From Larix sibirica (lineage: Eukaryota > Streptophyta > Pinopsida > Pinales > Pinaceae): a DNA stretch of 16,548 nucleotides. The stretch lies in the NCBI GenBank assembly GCA_004151065.3, contig NWUY0300008289.1:1-16548 (forward strand), read 5' to 3'. Shown piece by piece: positions 9,665-16,548 of the stretch (position 1 is the stretch's first letter; each line of letters opens with the position of its first letter). The notes beneath the pieces are model-generated. The model did no database searches and was not told where the DNA came from. It saw nothing but the letters and a program-made list of their open reading frames with translations. The translations under genes and the position numbers were made by a program.

Positions 9665-11066
9665 ATGAAGAGGAAGAATCAATAAAGGGAATTGGATGAT
9701 GATGATATCACCATAAGCACCCTGGCTGACATGAAGAACTATGAATCTTCCTCTTCTTCAAAGAAAGAAAAAGAGTCCTCTGCTTTTGTATATGAGTACC
9801 GGAGAACTCAGAGAAGGCTAAGAGCACAGGCTCCTGCTGAGAAGGAGCAATTGATTAAAGAGGAAGAAGAAGCAAGGCATGAAGCTAACTCTGAGGAAAC
9901 AATATCAATCAGAATGGATATGAATGAACATGTTGAACACTCACCTAGGGGAGAGAAAGAGGTAGCAGAAAATGTTCAGCAGCAGAACACAATAAATGAG
10001 ATGACACAATATAAGGAGGAGTTATCACAACAAAAAGCTTTGTCACAGTCCTCAAAGGCCCTTTTGCAAAGCGACAAGGAAGCATTTTCCAATGAGGTAT
10101 CTATACTAAAAGAAAACATTTATATCCTAAAATCTTAATATGTAGTCAATCATGAGAAGTATAAGGGAGATGTAGAAAATAAAATTCAGAGGAAGAGTTG
10201 GAAGGTGTTCTGAACAAAAGTACTCAGCTTTTTGAAGAAATCATTCGCTACAGACCCCTTTCAAATACTTATGTAGTATGCCTAAAAGAGAGGTGGTGTA
10301 AATATCAGTTGTATCGGATCAGGAAGAAGCTTCCTTACAGTATCACCACCCCAAATGATTTTATTGACGCCTTCCAAGAAAGTACAGAGGAGGAAAAATA
10401 TTTATTGAGTGAGCTATATATGCACAATTTCATTCTGCCTCAGCCATAAAAGTGGTCCCTGAATCCTTATGTAGGGGATGTACAATTGAGAGCATTGTGT
10501 TCTTGGATAACTTGTGAAACTGACAAAGCTCAAGATGTATACTTATACCGATCATAGGAATGGATGACCAACTTATGGATTAGAGTTGAAACGCCTTTCC
10601 TGGATGCAATGATTCAGAACCACAAAAATTTAAATACTGACCCTGACCTCATCCCTATTTTGCAAGAGAAGAAGAAAGAATCCATAACCCACTATGAACA
10701 AGTTCTAAAGGGAATTCAGGAAGAATCCATTAAGGAAAATGCATATAGATGGAAGGATATATCCAGGGATTTGAGGATGAAGGAACAACACTCTCCTGGT
10801 AATTTGAAAATTGCTATATTCAAAGTCCATCTATATAAAAAAAATTAGAAAGAAAAGGCTTGGAGTGGAGCGGTCCTAAGATGAATCCACCCTTGTTACT
10901 TCCTTTTCAGCACCTAGAAGAGTTGGATGAGGAAGCAAAAAAGGAAAAGTGGGAATAGGAGGAGCATAGCTTGAGATATTATAAGCTAGGAGAATTCCCC
11001 AAGATTGTTGCCTATGATGGAAGAGAGGTGAGGGCAGAGAAAGAAAAACCCATTGTTCCACAATGA
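9665..11066 (+). pseudogene. Extra 3' ORF of the Athila-like element, coiled-coil and C-terminal part
   Basis: Continuation of the preceding reading region after a shift to frame 2. An Asp run (DDDD, near 9694) and a Ser/Lys-rich linker are followed by a highly charged Glu/Lys/Gln-rich stretch (about 9830-10138) with coiled-coil character. After a shift to frame 1 near 10190 comes a compact domain: QLFEEIIRYRPLSNTYVVCL, a WCKYQLYRIRKKL block, ELYMHNFILPQP, a WITCETDKAQDVY block, and NLWIRVETPFLDAMI with Trp-rich helices up to about 10845. A last shift to frame 0 (from 10881) ends at TGA 11064, only 29 bases before the polypurine tract, so this looks like the real C-terminus. Internal stops are at 10136, 10447, 10555 and near 10846. 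I do not recognise the C-terminal domain from any characterised protein. Confidence 0.6.
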
Positions 11067-11095
11067 TCGATCACACAGAGGTGTGCAACACCTTT

Positions 11096-11107
11096 AGTTG
11101 GGGAAGA
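11096..11107 (+). other. Polypurine tract (plus-strand primer)
   Basis: AGTTGGGGAAGA lies directly against the TGATGAG start of the 3' LTR. This is where the RNase H-resistant primer for plus-strand DNA should be. The position helps fix the LTR start at 11108. Confidence 0.75.
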
Positions 11108-12485
11108 TGATGAGTCTCATTTTTGGTAGGTAAATCATGCACTCATAGCCTAACTATGTAGACTAATGAGGCATTCTCTAAGGGAGTTGAACACATATTC
11201 TGAGGTTGATTAAGTATTAATGAATGGAATGGTGATGATAGGAATGCTTATCTTTTCTTTTGCTTGATTCATTTCAAACTTTATTTATAGGATCTAATGC
11301 ATGGTGTTAGCATATTATTGTGAACTACATGAAATCACATCGGGAATAAACGAAAAGGTTGATGTTGTTTTGAAGATCCAGCAGTTTGAGTTCCACATCT
11401 AGTTGCGATTTAGTCACAACTGAAGTCTCATACATGGACTTAAATAATACCCGAAGTTCCATAGTTTAATGAAGAAATGAAACAACTAGTTAAGGGCATT
11501 TGTACCAGCCTTCAAGACATTTCGAGACCCTGGCTCTCTATCAGTTAGCTTCAGCATTTTTAGGGATGAGGGATCAACTACGACTGAGATTAATTTCAGT
11601 AGTAGGTTTAGATTTGATAATTATCTGTAAAGATTTATATATAAGCCTTCGGTCATATATAGTCTTGTTCTTCTTGGTTAATATTTATATTTTAGCAGAC
11701 ATAGACAAATTAGGTTTTTGTAATCGACTACATTTTGCATGGAAATGAACAACGAACCAAATTTTTATTGAATGGAGTGTTTTCAATTTGTGAGTACCTA
11801 GTTTAAATCGCTCTTGTGTTGTTGTGAGGTTGGCCCACCTCATTGTGATCACATGAGTCTTGGTTTAGTTAGATCAGTTGGTAGATTAGATGGATGCACA
11901 AACTGTGATTTAATTTCATTTGAATATTGGTTATAATTATGGAAGTGTAGATCAGTAAGTAGATGATTGATTCAATTTCATAGAGTTTCTAGTTACTATT
12001 GTTGTAGCATAGGATCACAATTTGTGTATCTCTGTTTATCTATTGTTGTAGTTTCATTTGAATGACTCTCCTATGCATCTAGTTTGGTAGTGAAGATTAA
12101 ATCATTAAAATTGGTTATTTTCATGAACTTATATTGCTTTTACAATTAATTTATTTTAGTACTCCAGAATAGCGATTTGAATGTTAGATAAATTAGTTCT
12201 ATTACCAGTTGAATGAAAAGGTTAATTTGATAGTTTCTCTTACAGTTAAGTTTTCACTTCTATTTTCATGCATTTAGAATTAAGGTAGGTAGTCGCTACG
12301 TAAATAAATTTACCCTTCCCCATCTAGATCTACTTTAGCATTCCTTTTTCCCTCGATAAGTTAGGTCCTCTTAAAGTCACACATATAGTGCTAGCGCCTC
12401 TGAATTTTGTACGATCCCGGATTGATAAAATAAAGTAGGAGTCCTGATCTAAAGGGTTTGATTTAGATATCATATAAGTGACGCA
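11108..12485 (+). repeat. 3' LTR of the inner element
   Basis: Direct repeat of 875-2232, in the same orientation. It keeps a TATA-like TATATATAA (11636-11644) and an AATAAA (12429-12434). It ends GTGACGCA at 12485, after which sequence similarity to the 5' copy stops and the outer gag resumes. The open stretch 11500-11748 within it is a chance frame and not a gene, because the same positions in the 5' LTR do not keep it. Confidence 0.93.
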
Positions 12486-12486
12486 A

Positions 12487-13563
12487 CATATATCCAAATC
12501 AAGATTTGACAAGTGTTATTTACAAAAAAAGAGACACAGTGCAAATATCGTGGATACAAGTGGTCACCAAGACATAAGTGCAACAATTCCAAATCATATG
12601 GATATCATGCTTAAAAAAGAATCAGACACATCCATTAGTCATTCTGACAAAGACATAAAACATAAGAAAAATACTTGTTGTCGATGTGGCAAAAAATGGA
12701 TCCCAGGTCATAAATGTATATCCATTCATACATCTCACTACAAAATTATACATGGGAAGGAAGTTCAAGTTTCTGCCGAAGAGGATACATATGATTCTAA
12801 TATGGATATAAACTCATCCGAGGTGTAAATAGAAACAATCGCATGAATCCAACAAACATGTAAAGAAAAAAGGTTCATCGATACATAATAAAGTTGACAC
12901 CTAAAAGGAAAAAACTCAGTTACTCACGGGACGATATATTCCACCCATTTTAGAAATAGTGATAACATTAAGGATGAAAAACTCTTATCCCATGCGACAA
13001 AATCAGAAAATATAGAACCAAAGAGGTTAAAACTTAAATGAACTATTAAGAATAAAGACATCACAACTTTAGTAGATTCTAGAATTACTCACAATTTGGT
13101 GTATATCAAAATGGAGAAATAACTTAATATTTTTGTATACCTTGTGAAGAATCTCACAGTATAAACCATTAATCATAGACATGGGAAAGAAGTAGGAAAA
13201 TTCCATAAGGTTCCTTTACAAATTCAAGACTTGAATCTACAAATCAAATGTCATGCCCTAGTGCTGAAAGGAATATATATGGTGTTAGGAGCAGAATGAC
13301 TAATGCAATTAGGTGCCTATGCCACCAACCTACAAGAACAATATATGGAATTTAGATGACAAAGATATAATTACAAGTTGTATGGATTGGGAAGCTTACA
13401 AGAATCACAACTCAACTAGAAGGAATTCCAAAAGAAAAGAGGCCCATGTACATATCAATATAAAGGAAGCAATTGTCGTAAACATGATCATTTCTCTTAA
13501 ATTGTCCCTTCAAAACAATTCCAGAATTAAGATGATATCATCCAACATAGCTTTGAAGATAAA
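12487..13563 (+). pseudogene. Gag zinc knuckle and protease of the outer Ty3/gypsy element
   Basis: Downstream half of the gag interrupted at 874, readable in a single frame (1). The first open part (to 12828) is Lys/His/Ser-rich and carries one knuckle, C-x2-C-x7-H-x-C, with Cys 12676, Cys 12685, His 12709 and Cys 12715 (CRCGKKWIPGHKC). This spacing is typical of plant chromovirus-like gags. The aspartic protease begins near 13060 (TTLVDSRITHNLV), with the catalytic Asp at 13075, but the D-S/T-G glycine is Arg (GGA to AGA would explain it). The partner block follows at about 13270-13380: MVLGAE, stop TGA 13297 where Trp is expected, LMQLGAYATNLQ and YMEFR, then another stop. Reading fades near 13563 and no RT follows. 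Inactive and truncated. Confidence 0.82.
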
Positions 13564-13589
13564 GCTCCTTTAAAGAAGGCAACAATGTT

Positions 13590-13647
13590 ATAATCATAAT
13601 AATAAAAATAAATTAATAATGTCACCAATAATAATAATAATAATAAT
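13590..13647. repeat. AAT microsatellite
   Basis: Seven perfect AAT units at 13627-13647, preceded by an imperfect AAT/AAAT-rich stretch from about 13590. It marks the point where the outer element stops being recognisable. It may have grown from a poly(A)-like tail or an AT-rich junction; that cannot be decided here. Confidence 0.85.
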
Positions 13648-13682
13648 TGAGCAAAATTAAAGGTCAAAAGACATACCTCTTA

Positions 13683-13725
13683 CCTCGTGACCAATCAATG
13701 CATATATATGCACACCGTCACGAGG
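13683..13725. repeat. Perfect 9-bp inverted repeat with an inner 14-bp palindrome
   Basis: CCTCGTGAC (13683-13691) and GTCACGAGG (13717-13725) are exact reverse complements. Between them lies the self-complementary TGCATATATATGCA (13699-13712). The structure could form a nested hairpin. It sits between the end of the outer element and the LINE. I see no flanking target duplication that would make it a miniature transposon. Confidence 0.65.
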
Positions 13726-13889
13726 CTTTGTATCTTTATTTATAAATACTTTTATTTTAGAAATATAGAACATGAGTTGTCTCTTCACTCACCCTCCTCC
13801 AGTTGAGTCAATTAAACATGAACCTACATCAACACCATAGCTTTATAGATGAATCCATACAATACAATAAGTGGGCTGTGAACCTATAA
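13726..13889. other. AT-rich spacer, nothing recognised
   Basis: No frame shows protein-like sequence, and I see no repeat of note. The upstream edge of the LINE fragment may lie near its end. Confidence 0.5.
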
Positions 13890-14777
13890 ATGGGCATCTT
13901 TTTTGTTGTTCTCCATTAGCCAAAACTTATGGAACTTCATATTGATTAAGGTTTATAGAGAGATATTATCAGGCATAAATATATTGCTCCTAGGTATTTT
14001 TTTAATTGGATTCAGAGACCTAGAAAAAGTATAAAGAATGTTTCCAACCACTCAAAAGTACTTATGCAAGCCTTCCTAGTGAGTGGATAACATCTAGCAT
14101 GGAAAGTAGGGATATGTGAACATGTGAGAATCCACATTGATCCGATTTTGGGATGTGATGACAAGGTATATATTGATGAGTATTTAATCAATAGTTTGCA
14201 AGAAAGAGGGTTTTGGACAATATTTCAACTGGGGGACCACTATCCACAAATATTTGGAGACAAGGTTGGAGGTAGACATAGTCATTGGGATTGGAAGGGA
14301 AGAAGTATGAGGCATGTAATGCTTATATTAAATATTTAAAGAAAGGTCATATCAAGCTGAGAGAGGATCCATACTTGTTAGCCTAGTAAAAAAATAAGAT
14401 TATAGGGGGGTATACTACAAAGCACGGTTATAAAGTCATGTGTTGCGACAAAAATTGCATATTTTAGTTGGTGGTGCAAGAAGATTTGGAAGCTAAAGCC
14501 TAAAAAAAACTAGGATTTTTCTTTATCTTGCTTTAAATAATAAGGTGATGACATGGGATATTTTGCAAAGAAGGAATAGGCATGAGCTAAGGATGTGTAT
14601 CTTATGCAGAAGTGAGTTAGAAACTATTTCTCATTCACCACTCCCATGCTAAGTAATCATGGAAGGAGATGGAACAAATAACATGAGTGGTTCATGTGTG
14701 GAATGGGGAGTATGTTAATGGTATGGCCCTCCCTAGGGGTGTAGCGGGGAATTAAAGGGCCTGCTAGAGTAATAGTG
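13890..14777 (+). pseudogene. LINE ORF2 3' fragment with reverse-transcriptase zinc-binding domain
   Basis: This is the C-terminal region of a plant L1-type non-LTR retrotransposon polyprotein, downstream of the RT palm. Frame 0 (about 13959-14339) reads IIRHKYIAP, a WIQRP block, VSNHSKVLMQAF, LAWKVG, VRIHIDPILGCDD and LINSLQERGFWTIFQLGD, with one stop near 14088. The strand then shifts to frame 2 (YIKYLKKGHIKLREDP, about 14320-14375), to frame 0 (WWCKKIWKLK, about 14469-14498) and to frame 1 (about 14509-14649). This last part holds LNNKVMTWDILQRR, followed by C-x2-C and a His and Cys (CILC...SHSPLPC), the zf-RVT signature. A weaker WKEMEQIT...WNGEYV block follows to about 14720. The endonuclease and RT catalytic parts are absent, so the copy is internally or 5' truncated as LINEs often are. 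Confidence 0.82.
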
Positions 14778-14804
14778 GAGGCTATTCAATTTAAATTGAA
14801 TTAG

Positions 14805-14862
14805 GTCCACTGTGTTTGTTATTATTAAATAAAGTCCACTATGGTATTTATTAGTGAATAAA
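14805..14862. repeat. 29-bp tandem duplication
   Basis: GTCCACT-headed units at 14805-14833 and 14834-14862 are directly adjacent and match at 23 of 29 bases; each ends AATAAA. A weaker ATCCACTAT follows at about 14886. It may be a remnant of an LTR or simple slippage. No gene is seen. Confidence 0.6.
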
Positions 14863-15070
14863 TGTAACGAGGACTCATTAAAAACATCCACTATATAGTT
14901 ACGAAGTTTTTATGGTTATAGTTTTCTTGTGATCAATAAATAATAACGGAATCCTCCTTACGAGTCATGTGCTTAAAGTATATCGTATTTGGATCTTACC
15001 TCATAGGAGGTTTCCTCCTCAAAGAGTCAAGTGAACCAGAGCATTTTTTGTCATAATTTGTAGAAATTGG
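14863..15070. other. Spacer; possible degraded LTR end
   Basis: No coding signal. It contains a short GGAGG/CCTCC inverted repeat (15006-15018). A GTGAACCAGAGCA string near 15030 faintly recalls the initiator-Met primer site of Ty1/copia elements, but the match is too weak to call one. Confidence 0.35.
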
Positions 15071-15925
15071 TTGTGGATCAGAGTTCCTCTTGCAAAAATA
15101 ATTGATTTTAAAAAAATCACTCAAATCATAATCCGGATGAAGGAGATATCACTGTTTGAAATCTACTTGTTTTTAAGGATTCCAATGATGACAACAAGTC
15201 TCGCAAAGGACATACATTTTGATGGGGTGATCAAATTACAACCAGATCAATGCCATTGGATAGATAATGTCCAGTTCTTTCATCTAGTATATTATATGAT
15301 ATATTTCCAATTGATATATAGTACATTATAGCCCTTGCAAAATTCCACCCTCAAACCCTAAAAAAATTGCAGAAGTGAAAGGTGGTGGAACATGCCATGG
15401 GAGGAACACTTGTGGGTGGATAAAAATTTAAAGGATTTATGTGCAAATTTGGAAGCTATAAATCAATCAACATGTAAATTTCAGGAGAAACATATTCTTG
15501 ATAGAACATATTATTTCATCATTAAAGAGTATAACCAAGAAAGATCTACATGGCATGATTTACAAGATACTTATGAGGATCGATATATATAGAATTGTAA
15601 TTTTTGGGAAGATAAGTACTTCCATTTTCTTTTTTATGACTCTTATCCACCATTTGAAGAGAACCTCATGGATAAATGACAGCAACAAGTGGTGCCTACC
15701 AATTTCCATTATGCTTCTTCTACTGTAGTAGAGTTCCTTTTAGAGCCATCCTCTTACCGGTACATGGAGAATTTGTTTGCTTTGAATAGTTATATTTATG
15801 TGGATCCACGTGACCAAGGTGGGAATTCAAAGTATAACATTCAATTATTCATGGAGCTTAGGTTTCATCTTGAGCACATGGACATGGGACCTAGGTTTAT
15901 GAATGCGTCCAAGGTTTATGGATGA
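15071..15925 (+). pseudogene. Unrecognised decayed reading frame
   Basis: A single frame (2) runs for about 285 codons, interrupted by stops at about 15329, 15359, 15590 and 15677. The conserved-looking part starts near 15392. It reads like a real globular protein: WEEHLWVDKNLKDLCANLEA, FQEKHILDRTYYFIIKEY, WHDLQDTYEDRY, FWEDKYFHFLFYDSYPPFEE, VVPTNFHYASSTVVEFLLEP, YMENLFALNSYIYVDPRDQG and LFMELRFHLEHMDMGPRF. It is rich in Trp, Tyr and Phe and has no membrane segment, zinc motif or catalytic signature I know. Its setting among retroelements suggests an extra ORF of another plant transposon, but I cannot name a family. The 15071-15329 part is less protein-like and may not belong. The stop at 15677 (TGACAGCAA, after Asp-Lys) and that at 15590 (TAG) can be single-base changes. 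Confidence 0.5.
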
Positions 15926-16534
15926 GTCCCTTGGATTACTTTAGCATAGCAATTAGTCCTTACACATGGGACATTGGCTACTTCAACATGGAACTTTGCA
16001 CTCATACATTGGACCCAGGTTTATGGTGGAACTTCTTGGATTACATTAGCTTGTTGGATAGTATTTGTATATGGGACCCTGGCTCCCTGGATATAAACTA
16101 AGTAAGTGTAATATAAGGCTGGTAAAAGCTGTATCACCTATGACCAATGCCCTAAGTTAAGTAGGTAATGGATCCGATCTATATATAAAGGTATTCATAC
16201 GTACTGTAGCTAGTTGGTGCGAGTTGGTAATAGTATATAAAACTACATGAATTGTTATGTGAAAATGTGGTTAAACTGGTAAGTCTAAGTGCTGTACCAA
16301 GTGAGCATATTAAAGCAAGTGTGATCAAGGAATCTCCTAGCAATGTTGTATGAATCTCGTCAAAAAAGGCTCTGTTCTATGATTGACATCATCCAGCCAA
16401 GCCAGTCATGATCAATCATCCATAATAGCAAGGTAGCAAGGGAAGCAGTCTTTGGCTACTCGACCCCATCCATCCTATTAGCTGTGTCTCATAAGTTCAT
16501 GGTCCATACTCATCCATGGGACCTTGGTTTATGG
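15886..16534. repeat. Dispersed degenerate GGGACC repeats
   Basis: The anchor (C/T)AT(G)GGACC(T/C)(A/T)GGTTTATGG, or parts of it, recurs near 15883, 15964, 16007, 16070 and 16515. A second motif, CTTGGATTAC(T/A)TTAGC, occurs at 15932 and 16036. The copies near 15886 and 16010 share both motifs in the same order. The array starts within the end of the decayed reading frame and runs to the window end. It may be an old tandem expansion in a 3' untranslated region or LTR. Confidence 0.5.
16182..16189 (+). promoter_or_regulatory. TATA-box-like site
   Basis: TATATAAA followed by GGTATTCATACG, in a region with no coding frame. It could be the core promoter of an LTR that continues past the window, downstream of the unknown frame ending at 15925. 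A single TATA motif in AT-rich DNA is weak evidence. Confidence 0.3.
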
Positions 16535-16548
16535 TTGCACCTCCTCAC
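16190..16548. other. Non-coding right edge of the window
   Basis: No open frame of interest. Apart from the last GGGACC repeat (16515-16534) and paired GTTGGTGCGAG / GTTGGTAATAG strings near 16214-16235, nothing is recognised. The parent element, if any, is cut by the window end. Confidence 0.4.

Larger units (their letters stand above)
875..12485 (+). mobile_element. Nearly full-length, degenerate Athila-like Ty3/gypsy LTR retrotransposon
   Basis: About 11.6 kb between two long direct repeats that begin TGATGAG and end GTGAC(C/G)CA. Internal order is primer binding site, gag, protease, reverse transcriptase, RNase H, integrase, extra ORF, polypurine tract. Protease before RT and integrase last is the Ty3/gypsy order. 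Three features favour an Athila-like element: a tRNA-Asp-type primer site, long LTRs, and a long extra ORF between pol and the 3' LTR. I see no chromodomain after integrase and no room for the second RNase H domain of Tat/Ogre elements. A target duplication is only tentative: GATAT (870-874) against CATAT (12487-12491), one mismatch and one base off the LTR end I chose. Stops and frameshifts occur in every gene, so the element is not autonomous. Confidence 0.9.
278..13563 (+). mobile_element. Older Ty3/gypsy (chromovirus-like) element, fragment split by insertion
   Basis: Two pieces of one gag-protease region flank the inner element: the capsid-type gag domain at 278-874 and the zinc knuckle plus protease at 12487-13563. 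Order and strand are what is expected if one gag was interrupted. No reverse transcriptase, integrase or LTR of this element is seen before the AAT-rich tract at about 13590, so the remnant is truncated on the 3' side. The knuckle spacing and the protease style resemble plant chromoviruses; this lineage call is from recognition, not a search. Confidence 0.7.

Noticed and set aside
11500-11748. 82-codon open frame on the plus strand
   Set aside because: It lies wholly in the 3' LTR across the promoter region and is not kept in the 5' LTR copy.
15025-15040. Ty1/copia-like primer binding site
   Set aside because: The string GTGAACCAGAGCA only partly resembles the initiator-Met site, and no LTR pair or copia protein is nearby.

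Overview
The window looks like a repeat-rich intergenic stretch of a large plant genome, built almost wholly from decayed retrotransposons. I see no intact host gene. The evidence is a tRNA-Asp-type primer binding site, plant Ty3/gypsy gag-pol domains, a plant LINE fragment, AT-rich DNA and long spacers. A gymnosperm-like genome is my guess from the style and age of the elements; the sequence does not prove it.

Layout: (1) 1-277 has no gene. (2) 278-874 is the 5' half of a gag gene from an older chromovirus-like Ty3/gypsy element. (3) 875-12485 is a nearly full-length, dead Athila-like Ty3/gypsy element inserted into that gag. Its parts run: 5' LTR (875-2232), primer binding site (2241-2258), gag (2388-4087), protease (4091-4855), reverse transcriptase and RNase H (4843-6500), integrase with GPY module (6501-7846), a 22-bp minisatellite (7889-8042), a spacer with an internal polypurine-tract-like copy, an extra 3' ORF of about 2.2 kb (8842-11066), polypurine tract (11096-11107) and 3' LTR (11108-12485). 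(4) 12487-13563 is the other half of the interrupted element: the gag zinc knuckle followed by aspartic protease. (5) 13590-13725 holds an AAT microsatellite and a perfect hairpin. (6) 13890-14777 is the 3' part of a LINE reverse-transcriptase ORF with its terminal zinc-binding domain. (7) 15071-15925 is an unrecognised decayed reading frame, followed by degenerate repeats and a TATA-like site running to the window end.

The genes once formed two autonomous elements. In the inner one, gag and pol made the particle, processed it, copied RNA primed by tRNA-Asp and integrated the DNA. The extra ORF has the position of the envelope-like ORF of Athila-type elements. All coding parts carry stops and frameshifts. 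Most stops can be explained as C-to-T or G-to-A changes at Trp, Gln and Arg codons, as expected for old methylated transposons. No new enzymatic or defence system is visible. The least explained parts are the extra 3' ORF, the second polypurine tract, the in-frame minisatellite after pol and the unknown frame at 15071-15925.
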